From Suilimivivens sp964458255 (GTDB lineage Bacteria; Bacillota; Clostridia; Lachnospirales; Lachnospiraceae), in contig CAYWHY010000001.1 in the NCBI GenBank assembly GCA_964458255.1, positions 31,050-95,049 of the forward strand: a DNA stretch of 64,000 nt, written 5' to 3'. A model generated the notes under the pieces. That model was not told the DNA's origin. It did no database searches and was given only the letters and a program-made list of their open reading frames with translations. The position numbers were made by a program, and so were the translations under genes. Within the stretch, counting starts at the first letter, position 1. Each line of letters starts with the position of its first letter. Shown here piece by piece: positions 53,943 through 63,651 of the stretch.

Positions 53943-55567
53943 AAATGGGAAAGCAGGTGATTCCGCATATGGAGACAAAACCGATTTGCAGGTTCAAAAA
54001 CTGTCTGATTATATTAGCGTTTGTAATATATCTGATTTTGGGGATTTCTGTTTATCGTGATTATGGGATATCATCCGATGAACCGACAGAACGTGTCAGC
54101 ACACTTGTGAATGTAAAGTATATTTTGAATTTTTTTGACATTGATAAGGCGGCAGAACCGGAAGCTCTTGAATTGAAAGATTATAAAGATAAGTATTATG
54201 GCACTTTTTTGCAAATGCCGACTATGATTTGTGAAATTGGTAGTGATGACTTGAAAGATGCTTTTTATGGAAGACATTTGTATACCTTTGGACTATGCCT
54301 AATGGGCTATGTGGCATTCTTTTTTCTATGCAAGACACTTTTAAAATCAAATTTACCTGCACTGTTGGGAACAGCAATGCTTGCATTGTACCCACGTTTT
54401 TTTGCAGAACAATTTTATAATATTAAAGATATGGTTTTTTTGTCAACATTTATAATCGCGATGCTTGCCACAGTTAAGCTTATTGAAAGTAAATTCAGAT
54501 GGAATTGGATATTGTGTTTTTCTGTAGCGGCTGCAATTTCAACTAATGTGAGAATTGTAGGGGCTATTTTTCTGATATTGATTCTTGGTTATCTTTTAGT
54601 AGATTTCATATGTGGTAAAGTGTGGCCTGATAATTACGAAACGCAATGTAAGAATCCGGTTTTATGCGCTATTGCACTTGTTTTGCTTTTTTTAACTGTT
54701 TTTGTGTTGATTTTGCCGATAACATGGGAAAATCCTATTCAGGGAATCTTTGATGTTTTTGCAAAGTTTTCAAATTATGATGATTGGGATTCTACTATTG
54801 TTTTTATGGGAAAAGTCATTCGTAAAGAAGAATTGCCGTGGTATTATGTACCTGTTTGGATGTTAATTTCATTGCCGATTTGGTATCTTTTGCTGTTTGC
54901 TGTTGCAATGACAGTTGCTATCTGTATATGTATAAAGAAAATAAAAAATAAGGATAAACTGATATTAGAACTTTTTTCAAAGTATAAATATGTAATATGG
55001 TGCATTTCCCTGATTGTGGGACCATGGCTGGGGATTGTAGTAATGCATTCTACGCTTTATAATGGTTGGAGGCATTGCTATTTCCTACTTCCTCCATTGG
55101 TGTTGTTAATTGTAATCGGGGTGGATTATTTATTTCGGGTGAAAAGAAAATATTTCATGGCACTTTTGCCTGTTATGCTCGTCGGAGCAATTCTCCAGTT
55201 TACATGGATTGTAAGGAATCATCCCTATGAGATGGTTTATTTTAATAGTGTCGGAAAATATTTTGCCGCATCTTATGACAGGGATTATTGGCATTTGTCT
55301 GCATTGCAGGCTGTCCGATATATTTTGAAAAACGAAGAAGAAAATAAGGTCTCCATAAAAACACCGGGTAATGATTATTACCGGTATCTTCTTACCGAAG
55401 AGGAACGTGACCGGATTATAGAAGAAGAATCACCGAAATATATAATTGAGACCTATCGCGGTAAACTTGGTAATGATTTAAAAATGGACGGTTATCAGGA
55501 AATATATTCCATAACAGTTGATAATTTTAAGGTGGCGACAATTTTCAAAAAAGACAGCGGAAATTGA
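53939..55567 (+). CDS. GT-C-like membrane glycosyltransferase (GT39/GT83-like)
   Basis: Start is the ATG at 53939, with AGGAG 7 bases upstream, giving 542 residues. It has about ten transmembrane helices. The first outer loop has GISSDEPTER (D47-E48), an Asp-Glu site as used by GT-C enzymes of the PMT/ArnT type. LYPRFFAEQFYNIKDM in a later loop recalls their conserved second acidic/amide site. A soluble C-terminal part (about 450-542) is exposed. Probably uses a polyprenyl-phosphate sugar made by one of the GT2s at 59640 or 60610. Inference. Confidence 0.7.
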   Translation: MKMGKQVIPHMETKPICRFKNCLIILAFVIYLILGISVYRDYGISSDEPTERVSTLVNVKYILNFFDIDKAAEPEALELKDYKDKYYGTFLQMPTMICEIGSDDLKDAFYGRHLYTFGLCLMGYVAFFFLCKTLLKSNLPALLGTAMLALYPRFFAEQFYNIKDMVFLSTFIIAMLATVKLIESKFRWNWILCFSVAAAISTNVRIVGAIFLILILGYLLVDFICGKVWPDNYETQCKNPVLCAIALVLLFLTVFVLILPITWENPIQGIFDVFAKFSNYDDWDSTIVFMGKVIRKEELPWYYVPVWMLISLPIWYLLLFAVAMTVAICICIKKIKNKDKLILELFSKYKYVIWCISLIVGPWLGIVVMHSTLYNGWRHCYFLLPPLVLLIVIGVDYLFRVKRKYFMALLPVMLVGAILQFTWIVRNHPYEMVYFNSVGKYFAASYDRDYWHLSALQAVRYILKNEEENKVSIKTPGNDYYRYLLTEEERDRIIEEESPKYIIETYRGKLGNDLKMDGYQEIYSITVDNFKVATIFKKDSGN

Positions 55568-55592
55568 TTGAAAGGTAAGGGAATTGATAAAA

Positions 55593-58154
55593 ATGGGAAA
55601 AGAGATTAAAAAAAGGTTAATCAACAACTGGTTTTTTTTAATATTGTTAGTAGGAATTATTTTCATATTCGCAAAGCGATATATCTATTTACCGATATCT
55701 GTCGTATCCCATCCGGATTCCTATATTAATTTCTGCACAACGGATAGTGTCTTGGAGCAGACCTGGCAGCCTGAGATTAAAGCAATTACAGGAATACAGA
55801 TACCTTACTATGCTGAGAATGATTTTTCCTGCGGTATACAATTAAAAGTTTTTTCGGATGACTATTCTAAAGTATTGATAGAAGCAATGCAGGAAGAGTG
55901 TACATTTGTTGCGGGGACAAGCGGAAATATTGATTTTCTGTTTGAACGTACGGAGGTAATCCAGGGAGAGAGATATCGTATTCAGATATCTTTCGTTAAT
56001 GCAGATTCTGAAGGAACCTTGCAAATTGCATCGGGAAGTAACTATGGGGGCTGTAGCATTGACGATGAAGAGATGAATCAGGCAGTTGCCTTAAACATTA
56101 CTTTTGCCAAGTATTCAAAGGTATTTTGGTTGATGGCAATCTGGCTTCCACTTTTGGGAATTTCTATGTTTCTGATGACGTTAGTCAATAAGAAATGGGA
56201 AGAAACGGTGGGAGTTTCTATTCTTCTTGTTGGTATTATATTATATATCTTTGGGTTGTTTGGGCACTTGAAATTAGGAATAACGGCGGTATATTTTTTC
56301 GCAGCCGTTTGTTTATTGGCAGCAGTCTTTCTATATAATCAAAAGAATATGAAGCTGAGGGAATTTATGTCTCCCGGTTTTTTCATATACTGCGCGTTTT
56401 TTCTTGTGATTTTGTTAACAAATAGTGGTGACTGGTTAGGATACAGGGATGAAATGCGACACTGGGGAATTGCAGTCAGAGATATGTTCTACTATGACTC
56501 TTTTGCAAAACATAGTGGTACAACACTGATTTTACCTAATTATTTACCATTTACGGCTCTTATTGAGTATCTTTTTGTCTATATGAACGGATTGTTTAGT
56601 GAAGATATTCTGTTTATTGCTTATCAGACACTTGTTTTGAGCATGCTGATTATATTGTGCAGACCACTTCAGAAGAAAAAAGGACATAAGTTATTGATAC
56701 CAATTTTAATCACTATGGTATGCATTCCGGTAATTTTCTTCCATAATATATCTAATACGATTATGGTGGACTCTTTGCTGGCAGCAGTTTCGACTTATGT
56801 TTTACTGTGCTATTTTACGGAGGAAATGACGTGGTTTAACAGAACCCGAGTGATAGTTGCGTTGATAACGCTACCTTTAATCAAAGACATGGGTTTGGTT
56901 TTTGCGGGACTGACAGCATTCATTATGTTTTGTGATACATTGATTAGGCAGATTAAGGAGAGAAAACTTAGAATCAAGGAACCGGTTTGTATAGTATTCT
57001 ATGTTGTTATGATACTGATGGTATATCTCAGTTGGCAGTTTTATCTCGCCAGACCGGTTTACGACGTTTCGGACGTTGAAGAAATCAGTAAAAGTGTTGA
57101 AATCTCGGGAGTGGAAGAGAGTGACGAGCTACTTTCGGAGGGAAATCAAGTAACATTGGTTGAGAAAGAAAGCGTAAGTATCGGCGGAATTACTTTGAAT
57201 GGATTGATAGATGTACTTTCCGGTAAAGGGGAGGAGTATCAATATCAGGTAACCGGAAATTTTCTGACGGAGTTGTTTGAGGGACAAACTTATTCATTTG
57301 GTTTGTTCTCAATATCTTTCTTTGATTGGATGGCAGCACTTTCCTTTGCTATTTTGTCACTTGGCTATTTCGGGTGCTGGAAAGAGAATAGAGTCAGAAT
57401 GTACACATTGGCAGGAGTGTCTTTGATATCAGCATGTTTCTTATGTGTTTTTTTGCAGGTTACTTATTGGTTTAGCTTTTCGCGGTATGAGGCGTTGGAA
57501 CTTACTTCGATGGACCGTTATTTGGCACCGTATGCCTGCACAATTACAATTGTGGTATTTTACTTTGCCTATGTGGATATTTTTCAGAGGCAGTGTGATT
57601 GTAGAAAAAAGAAATATTTAGTGTGGGCAATAACAGCCTTCTTTGCATTTAGTATGCCGATGGAAGGTGTTGTGACAGAAAGCAAAGATATAGAAGGAAA
57701 TACCACAGAAGTGATTACTTATGGTCATGATACCCTGACGGAAATGCTTCGCAGTGTCGCAAGACGCGGCGAGAGAGCTTACTTTATCTGTAGCAACAGT
57801 GATGGATATACGGAATATGTTTTCAGAAATATTGCCTGCCCCATTGTTTCAAAACATGAGGCATGGAATATTGTGGCATCACAGGAGATATTTGAAAAAC
57901 AGTATGAATTATATGGTAAGGAAAATGTGGATGACAATGCTGCCTGTGTTTTGTCAGTGGAGGCTTGGAAAGAAGAATTACAAAGTTGCCAGTATGTGGT
58001 GGTATTTCATGCAGATGAATTGTTCATGCAGTCTTATGCGGAAGTGTTTGGTGAAGCTGAAATAGAGGATGGAAGTGTCTATCGTGTTTTAAGAAAAAAC
58101 GGGGATATTGACCTTGCAAAAATCGGAACAACAGGGATTAAAGGATGGCATTGA
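55593..58154 (+). CDS. Large polytopic membrane protein with extracytoplasmic N-terminal domain, GT-C-like
   Basis: I use the ATG at 55593 (AAGGG 11 bases upstream), not the in-frame TTG at 55584; the product has 853 residues. An N-terminal helix (about 12-30) is followed by a hydrophilic beta-rich-looking domain (about 35-170). About twelve more helices follow. A DEMRHWG motif near residue 286, at the start of an outer loop, could be a GT-C catalytic Asp-Glu. A hydrophilic outer loop (about 495-565) and a soluble C-terminal region are also seen. The N-terminal layout matches the 1298 protein. I cannot name the function. Confidence 0.6.
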   Translation: MGKEIKKRLINNWFFLILLVGIIFIFAKRYIYLPISVVSHPDSYINFCTTDSVLEQTWQPEIKAITGIQIPYYAENDFSCGIQLKVFSDDYSKVLIEAMQEECTFVAGTSGNIDFLFERTEVIQGERYRIQISFVNADSEGTLQIASGSNYGGCSIDDEEMNQAVALNITFAKYSKVFWLMAIWLPLLGISMFLMTLVNKKWEETVGVSILLVGIILYIFGLFGHLKLGITAVYFFAAVCLLAAVFLYNQKNMKLREFMSPGFFIYCAFFLVILLTNSGDWLGYRDEMRHWGIAVRDMFYYDSFAKHSGTTLILPNYLPFTALIEYLFVYMNGLFSEDILFIAYQTLVLSMLIILCRPLQKKKGHKLLIPILITMVCIPVIFFHNISNTIMVDSLLAAVSTYVLLCYFTEEMTWFNRTRVIVALITLPLIKDMGLVFAGLTAFIMFCDTLIRQIKERKLRIKEPVCIVFYVVMILMVYLSWQFYLARPVYDVSDVEEISKSVEISGVEESDELLSEGNQVTLVEKESVSIGGITLNGLIDVLSGKGEEYQYQVTGNFLTELFEGQTYSFGLFSISFFDWMAALSFAILSLGYFGCWKENRVRMYTLAGVSLISACFLCVFLQVTYWFSFSRYEALELTSMDRYLAPYACTITIVVFYFAYVDIFQRQCDCRKKKYLVWAITAFFAFSMPMEGVVTESKDIEGNTTEVITYGHDTLTEMLRSVARRGERAYFICSNSDGYTEYVFRNIACPIVSKHEAWNIVASQEIFEKQYELYGKENVDDNAACVLSVEAWKEELQSCQYVVVFHADELFMQSYAEVFGEAEIEDGSVYRVLRKNGDIDLAKIGTTGIKGWH

Positions 58155-58167
58155 TGGAGGAGGATAT

Positions 58168-59628
58168 ATGAGTAGAACCGCTGGAAAATACGAATATTTG
58201 TTATCCGGAGTCTTATTTACAGTGTTGGTTTTGGGTTTGCTCAGTATGATGGGAACATTGACTTCCGGATATCATCTGATAGATGACCATGAATTTTATC
58301 GTTATCGAGAGATAATATCTCAGAATGGCCTGTGGGATGCAATTAAGATTAATGTAGAAGGTGATTTGGCAATTCGCTATCGCCCACTTTATATTGCACT
58401 CAGGACAGTGGGTGTTGTTGCTTTTGGAACTAACACTATTTTGTGGAGTATGTGTAAAGCAATTGAAACAATAGCAACGTTGCAGATATTTTATATTTTT
58501 GCAAGGAAAAAGATTAACATCTTTTTTTCGGCTGTTTTTGCAATATTGATTATGTGGGGGAGCCAGAGTGAAATTTGGTGGCGATTGGGACCTCAGGAAA
58601 GCTTTGGCATGCTACTGTTTGCGGCAGGCTTATTAGCGACATATGCTTTAAAAACTCAAAGTATATGGTATAATAGATTAATATTTCTGATTTTGATTAC
58701 ACTGCTATCCCTTCAAAAAGAAAGCTTTTGGGTAAGTGTTCCATGGTTTCTTCTCTTGCTATTTGCGTTTGAGTGTAAAAAAGATAAAGACCAAAAATTT
58801 ATTATATTAATAAAAAACTTTGTTAAAGAATATTTTGTAGAGTGCCTGACAGTCACCGCGGTATTTTTTATAGATATGTATATGATATTGTTTGTGGTTG
58901 GCACGGACAAGGTGAGTTATGCAGGATATTCCTCAGATTTAAACTGGAAATTTTATATCTTACAGACGTTGCAAAATTTAGTTGGGGAATGTTTTCCCTA
59001 TTTGCTTTTGTTAATAATTGTGATGTTGATTTCCTATATCGGATACAAAAAAAGTTTACTTGACCTGAGTTGTATTTTACAAGCATGTGCGTGTATATAT
59101 CTTTTTCTGGCTGAATTAGTGATTTATGCCAAAAGTGGTATGGAGAGCAGATATTTATTACCATGGGGGGTTAGTATTTTATATATTGTTTTTATTTTAG
59201 GATATCAATTTTGGAAGGAGATTCCCCGTATCCAAATAACAATAGGAGGATTGTGTATCTTATTTTTCCTGCTTTGGGGAAAAGAGGTTATTTCTGAAGG
59301 AATTAAGTTTGCGGAAAAAGGAAAAAACCTGCAGGCATGTGTGGAATTTGTTGTTGATAATACAGCCAATACGGATAAAATTGTGGCAATATCCAGAGAA
59401 GGAGAGATTGATTATGCGTTTGGCGTATTGATGAAAGCACAACATCAATATGAAAATATAGATGAAATAGAAGCATATGAGGACGATTTATCTCAACTGA
59501 AGGAAGCCGATATTCTGTTTGGAAAAACCGGACAGGTTTATTATCGTTTATCAGAAGAAGCAGGCTTGCCACTTGATAATTATAATTTTTATGAAACAAA
59601 ATATTATGAGGTGGCTTTCAAGAAATGA
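58168..59628 (+). CDS. GT-C-like polytopic membrane protein (DUF6056/GtrII-like)
   Basis: The ATG at 58168 follows GGAGGAGG at ideal spacing, so the 486-residue product starting MSRTAGKYEY is preferred to the longer open frame. It has about eleven transmembrane helices. The first outer loop has LIDDHEFYRYRE (D39, D40, E42), and IRYRPLYIALR follows, similar in layout to GtrII-type enzymes that add side-chain sugars to polymers outside the membrane. The GtrB-like gene that could supply its donor is next. Confidence 0.68.
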   Translation: MSRTAGKYEYLLSGVLFTVLVLGLLSMMGTLTSGYHLIDDHEFYRYREIISQNGLWDAIKINVEGDLAIRYRPLYIALRTVGVVAFGTNTILWSMCKAIETIATLQIFYIFARKKINIFFSAVFAILIMWGSQSEIWWRLGPQESFGMLLFAAGLLATYALKTQSIWYNRLIFLILITLLSLQKESFWVSVPWFLLLLFAFECKKDKDQKFIILIKNFVKEYFVECLTVTAVFFIDMYMILFVVGTDKVSYAGYSSDLNWKFYILQTLQNLVGECFPYLLLLIIVMLISYIGYKKSLLDLSCILQACACIYLFLAELVIYAKSGMESRYLLPWGVSILYIVFILGYQFWKEIPRIQITIGGLCILFFLLWGKEVISEGIKFAEKGKNLQACVEFVVDNTANTDKIVAISREGEIDYAFGVLMKAQHQYENIDEIEAYEDDLSQLKEADILFGKTGQVYYRLSEEAGLPLDNYNFYETKYYEVAFKK

Positions 59629-59639
59629 GGTGGTTTTAA

Positions 59640-60584
59640 ATAAAAACGATATATTTGGTTTTACCATGTTACAATGAAGAATTGGTAATACAGGATAGTG
59701 CTGCTAAAATTGAAAATTTGCTTAAAGAATTGATTGAGAAAAAAGTGATTTCGGAAGAAAGCCGGGCATGTTTTGTAAACGACGGTTCTCGGGATACCAC
59801 ATGGGGGCTTTTGGAAAAGTTGTGTGAAACAAATGCTTATTTATGTGCAATCAGTCTTGCCGGTAATCGTGGACATCAAAATGCGTTAATGGCCGGAATG
59901 ATGATGGTGAAGGAACGTTGTGATGCGGTTATCACACTGGACGCCGACCTGCAGCATGATATTTCGGTTATTCCTGAATTTATCAGGCAATACGAAAAGG
60001 GATATGAAATTGTTTATGGTATTCGGAAAAGTCGAGAGGGGGAAGGGATTTTCAAGAGATTTTCAGGAGATGCATTTTATTTTTTAATGGAGCTGTTAGG
60101 AACTAAAATTATTAAAAATCATGCCGATTATCGATTGATGAGCAGTAAATCAATAAATGCACTGGAAAAATATGGAGAAAGCAATCTTTTTTTGCGTGGA
60201 ATTATTCCTTCGATGGGATTTAGTTATACTACAATTGAATACGAAGAAATGCCCAGATTGGCAGGAAAATCAAAGTATTCTTTAAAGAAAATGATACAAC
60301 TGGCATCGACGGGAATCACCTCTTTTTCAGTAAGACCATTACAATTTATTTTATTTTGCGGGATTTTTTTCTTTTTTGTTAGTATTGTAATGTTAATTTA
60401 TGCGTTGGTTGTATATGCACATAATGGTTCCGTGCCCGGATGGACTAGTATTGTTGCACCAATTTGGCTACTGGGTGGTATTCAATTACTGGCACTGGGA
60501 ATTGTGGGTGAATACATTGGAAAGATATATATGGAAGCGAAACGCAGACCAAGATACGAGATTGATAAGGTTTTGTGGAAATGA
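59640..60584 (+). CDS. GT2 polyprenyl-phosphate sugar synthase, GtrB/DPM1-like with C-terminal membrane helices; probable AUA start
   Basis: The conserved protein starts at its first beta strand, IYLVLPCYNEE. The only usual initiator, TTG at 59655, would cut this strand and lies 21 bases from the GAGGTGG site at 59627-59633. An ATA at 59640 is 6 bases from that site, in frame, and directly follows an in-frame stop at 59637; starting there gives 314 residues. The protein has VNDGSRDTT, the TLDADLQHD site and two C-terminal helices (about 230-300), as in GtrB. It should make a undecaprenyl-phosphate sugar for the GT-C genes upstream. Confidence 0.8.
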   Translation: MKTIYLVLPCYNEELVIQDSAAKIENLLKELIEKKVISEESRACFVNDGSRDTTWGLLEKLCETNAYLCAISLAGNRGHQNALMAGMMMVKERCDAVITLDADLQHDISVIPEFIRQYEKGYEIVYGIRKSREGEGIFKRFSGDAFYFLMELLGTKIIKNHADYRLMSSKSINALEKYGESNLFLRGIIPSMGFSYTTIEYEEMPRLAGKSKYSLKKMIQLASTGITSFSVRPLQFILFCGIFFFFVSIVMLIYALVVYAHNGSVPGWTSIVAPIWLLGGIQLLALGIVGEYIGKIYMEAKRRPRYEIDKVLWK

Positions 60585-60609
60585 CAGTTGTATTACAGAA
60601 AGGTGAAAA

Positions 60610-61320
60610 ATGTTAAAAACATTAATTATTATTCCTGCTTATAATGAAGAAGGAAATATAGAAAAAGTAGTAAATAATTTAATCGAGAACTTTCCACAGT
60701 ATGATTATCTTATTATAAATGATGGTTCCACAGACAGAACAAAATATATTTGTAGCCGAAATGGTTATCAGGTGATTCATCTGTCTGTCAACATGGGAAT
60801 TGGAGGAGCGGTACAGACAGGATACCGGTATGCTAAAGAAAACGGTTATGATGTGGCAGTACAGATTGATGGAGACGGGCAACATGATGTCAGTTCTTTA
60901 CAGGAAATGCTATTTCTCATTGAAGCGGGTGATGCTGATGTAGTGATTGGTTCTCGTTTTGTTGAGAAAGAAGGATTCCAATCGTCCACAATGCGCAGGG
61001 TTGGAATTAATTTCTTAAGTCTTTTGGGGAAAATACTTACGGGAGTACGTGTGAAGGATATTACCAGTGGATACAGAGTAGTAAATTCTAAATTTATCAA
61101 TATTTTTGCAGCAGATTATCCGGCAGATTATCCTGAGCCTGAGGCAATGGTTATTACTGCTGTTCATGGAGGGAAAATAAAGGAACATCCTGTTGTGATG
61201 AAAGAAAGAGAATTCGGTACAAGTTCCATAACATGGAAAAAATCCTGTTATTATATGTGCAAAGTATCTTTAGCAATGATAATCCGAAGAATAAGCTTTG
61301 GGGTAAGGAGGCAGAAATGA
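60610..61320 (+). CDS. GT2 DPM1-like polyprenyl-phosphate sugar synthase, soluble form
   Basis: The 236-residue protein has AAAGGTG as binding site and begins MLKTLIIIPAYNEEGNIEKV. NDGSTDRT, GGAVQTGYRYA, the DGDGQHD metal site and ITSGYRVVN are all typical of short DPM1-like enzymes. It lacks the two C-terminal helices of GtrB. The next gene encodes a DUF2304 membrane protein that overlaps by ATGA and may serve as its membrane anchor. It should load a sugar on a polyprenyl phosphate in the cytoplasm. Confidence 0.85.
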   Translation: MLKTLIIIPAYNEEGNIEKVVNNLIENFPQYDYLIINDGSTDRTKYICSRNGYQVIHLSVNMGIGGAVQTGYRYAKENGYDVAVQIDGDGQHDVSSLQEMLFLIEAGDADVVIGSRFVEKEGFQSSTMRRVGINFLSLLGKILTGVRVKDITSGYRVVNSKFINIFAADYPADYPEPEAMVITAVHGGKIKEHPVVMKEREFGTSSITWKKSCYYMCKVSLAMIIRRISFGVRRQK

Positions 61321-61676
61321 TTCCGGTAACTCTTAGAATAACACTGAGTATAGCAGTAATCTGTTATTTTGCCTTGATATTACATTACTTAAAAAACAAA
61401 ATGCTGGAATTAAAATACACTCTTATATGGCTGGTTGCCGGAATAATTATGGGAGTGTTAATTGCTTTTCCGGAAATATTGTCTGTATTTATCAGGCTAT
61501 TGGGAATTGAAAGCAATATGAACGGACTATTCGTGTTGTGTTTTGCTTTTGTGATTATAACATTGATGACATTGACATCAATTGTATCCCGGCAAAACAT
61601 GAAGATACGGATACTGATTCAGGAGTTGAGCACTTTGGAGAAAAGAGTACGGGAATTGGAAAAGGATTTGGAATGA
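61317..61676 (+). CDS. DUF2304 membrane protein, partner of the DPM1-like GT2
   Basis: Translation should begin at the ATG at 61317, which overlaps the preceding stop, giving 119 residues; the longer open frame upstream runs inside the GT2 gene. Three transmembrane helices (about 5-22, 34-52, 68-88) are followed by a charged, coiled-coil-like tail (about 92-119) with Leu/Glu/Arg repeats. This is the normal DUF2304 layout. The family is found mostly beside DPM1-like GT2 genes. A scaffold or flippase-like role has been suggested by context only. Confidence 0.8.
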   Translation: MIPVTLRITLSIAVICYFALILHYLKNKMLELKYTLIWLVAGIIMGVLIAFPEILSVFIRLLGIESNMNGLFVLCFAFVIITLMTLTSIVSRQNMKIRILIQELSTLEKRVRELEKDLE

Positions 61677-61677
61677 T

Positions 61678-62655
61678 ATGAATATAATTTACGCATCAAA
61701 CGACGCATATGCGCAGTATTTGGGGATATCAATGCTCTCATTATTGGAAAATAATAGGGATATGGAGAACATTGTAATCTATATTTTGGATCAGGATATA
61801 AGTGTTGATAATAAAAGTAAACTTCAAGTAATTGTAAAAAATTATGGCAGAGAATTGGTTTATATTGATATTGCAGAGTTTAAAAAGATGATTCCGTTTG
61901 ATTTTGATGCATGTGGATATAATCCCATTACTTTATCAAGGCTGTTTTTGAGTAGCTATTTAACGAATGAAATGGATAGAATTCTTTATTTAGATTGTGA
62001 TACCATTGTCAGTGGCTCTATTGCAGAACTTGAAACAATTCCCTTTGACGGAAATTATGTTGCAGCTGTTCCGGAACTTTTCATGCCCGATGAAAAGAAA
62101 GCCTTAATAGGACATGCCAAAGAGGAAACATATTACAATGCGGGAGTTTTACTGGTAAATATGGACTTATGGCGGCAAAATAAGTTAGAAACAGAGTTTG
62201 TGGAATACTATCGTTCTATGAATGGAAGACTTCTTTATAATGACCAGGATATTATTAATCACTGTTGCAAAGGAAAAATTAAAAAACTAAGTCATACCTA
62301 TAATTTATCCACAAATCTGTTTTATTTTCATAGATTTTTTGTTAAGAAATTGCAACCGGCTTATGATACTGATTCTATTACCCAATATGAAGAAATTTTG
62401 AGAAAGCCTTCAATCATCCATTATATGGGAGATGAGCGGCCATGGATAAAAGGAAATCATAATAAATATTGCAAGTTCTTTTATCAATATAAAGATATGT
62501 CTCCATGGAAAGAGGAACCTTTGATTGACGGACAGCAACTATATATGTTGTGCTATCATACGCTTAATATTATTACATTTATCTGTCCATGGTTCAGAGT
62601 TGCATTCTCGAGGCTGATAGGTATCAATAAATATAAGTGGTTTAGTAAAAAGTAA
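61678..62655 (+). CDS. GT8 family glycosyltransferase
   Basis: The 325-residue product begins MNIIYASNDAYAQYLGISMLS. It has the metal-binding site ILYLDCDTIV (D106, D108), YYNAGVLLVNMDLWR, and NDQDIINHCCKGK, followed by the late HYMGDERPW block with its conserved His. This is the full set of GT8 marks seen in lipopolysaccharide galactosyl/glucosyltransferases. Such enzymes use UDP-Glc or UDP-Gal with retention. It follows the DUF2304 gene after one base. Sugar not decided. Confidence 0.88.
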   Translation: MNIIYASNDAYAQYLGISMLSLLENNRDMENIVIYILDQDISVDNKSKLQVIVKNYGRELVYIDIAEFKKMIPFDFDACGYNPITLSRLFLSSYLTNEMDRILYLDCDTIVSGSIAELETIPFDGNYVAAVPELFMPDEKKALIGHAKEETYYNAGVLLVNMDLWRQNKLETEFVEYYRSMNGRLLYNDQDIINHCCKGKIKKLSHTYNLSTNLFYFHRFFVKKLQPAYDTDSITQYEEILRKPSIIHYMGDERPWIKGNHNKYCKFFYQYKDMSPWKEEPLIDGQQLYMLCYHTLNIITFICPWFRVAFSRLIGINKYKWFSKK

Positions 62656-62660
62656 AGAAA

Positions 62661-63623
62661 ATGAGGTTTGACCGAAGAATGAATGCTAAAGTAAATATAC
62701 TACTTTCTACATATAATGGTGAAAGATATCTGCGGGAGCAGCTTGACAGTTTATTACAACAGACATATCAGAATATAGTTATATATGTGAGGGATGATGG
62801 CTCAAAAGACCATACTATGAGTATTATAAAGGAGTACCAGAAAAAATGCAATGAACGACAGGGAGATGGTCCTCAAATAGTAATTATAGATGAAGGCAAA
62901 ACTGTTAATTTGGGATACATGGAGAACTTTTGGACTTTGCTTAGGAAGTGTGAAAAGGCGGATTATTATGCTTTTTGTGACCAGGATGATGTGTGGTTTC
63001 CAAATAAAGTAGAGCGCGGTGTCGCGGCAATGGAAAACGAAAACGGAGATATACCGCTGCTTTATTCGTCAGGATTTGCTTATTGTGATGAAAATATGGA
63101 AATAATCGGATATCCTGCACAGATTTCTGTTCCGGTGAATTTTAAAGATGTTTTATTCTATACACCGGCATATGGATTTACGATTGTGATAAACAATAAA
63201 CTACGGGAACTGGCGCTTGGGGCGGCATCATTAGAAGGCATGCCCCATGATGGATGGTGCCAAAAAATTGCAACGGCAATGGGAAAATTTGTTTATGACA
63301 GTACAATAACAGCAAAATATAGAAGGCATTCAAGTACTGTAACTTATGCCGGAACTCATAAAATTAAGCTTGTAATTAAGTGGCTAAGGAATGAAATTTT
63401 CGGAAACGGGATGGAGGAATATTATAGAGTACTTAGGCATTTTTATGAAGAATATGAAAAAAGTCTTTCTGATAGTGATAAAGAAAAATTACGAATTTTT
63501 ATGAAAAAAGAAAATTCAATGCGGATTTACCTGCAGAGATTATCCTGGAAGGAAAGATTACGTCCGTCCATAGGAGGGGAAGTGGCACTTAGAATCAGTT
63601 TTTTGGTGAATAAAGGTAAGTAG
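62661..63623 (+). CDS. GT2 family glycosyltransferase, rhamnosyltransferase-like
   Basis: The 320-residue protein has VNILLSTYNGERYLREQLDS, VRDDGSKDHT, the FCDQDDVWFPNK metal site and GYMENFWTLL. This set is typical of GT2 enzymes annotated as rhamnosyl- or alpha-L-Rha-type capsule transferases. Start is unclear: ATG at 62661 has only weak upstream purines, ATG at 62679 has GAGG 12 bases upstream and gives 314 residues. It is the last intact gene of the operon in this window. Confidence 0.83.
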   Translation: MRFDRRMNAKVNILLSTYNGERYLREQLDSLLQQTYQNIVIYVRDDGSKDHTMSIIKEYQKKCNERQGDGPQIVIIDEGKTVNLGYMENFWTLLRKCEKADYYAFCDQDDVWFPNKVERGVAAMENENGDIPLLYSSGFAYCDENMEIIGYPAQISVPVNFKDVLFYTPAYGFTIVINNKLRELALGAASLEGMPHDGWCQKIATAMGKFVYDSTITAKYRRHSSTVTYAGTHKIKLVIKWLRNEIFGNGMEEYYRVLRHFYEEYEKSLSDSDKEKLRIFMKKENSMRIYLQRLSWKERLRPSIGGEVALRISFLVNKGK

Positions 63624-63651
63624 CAATTGGAGTAGAAATTTTGTTCGGAAT

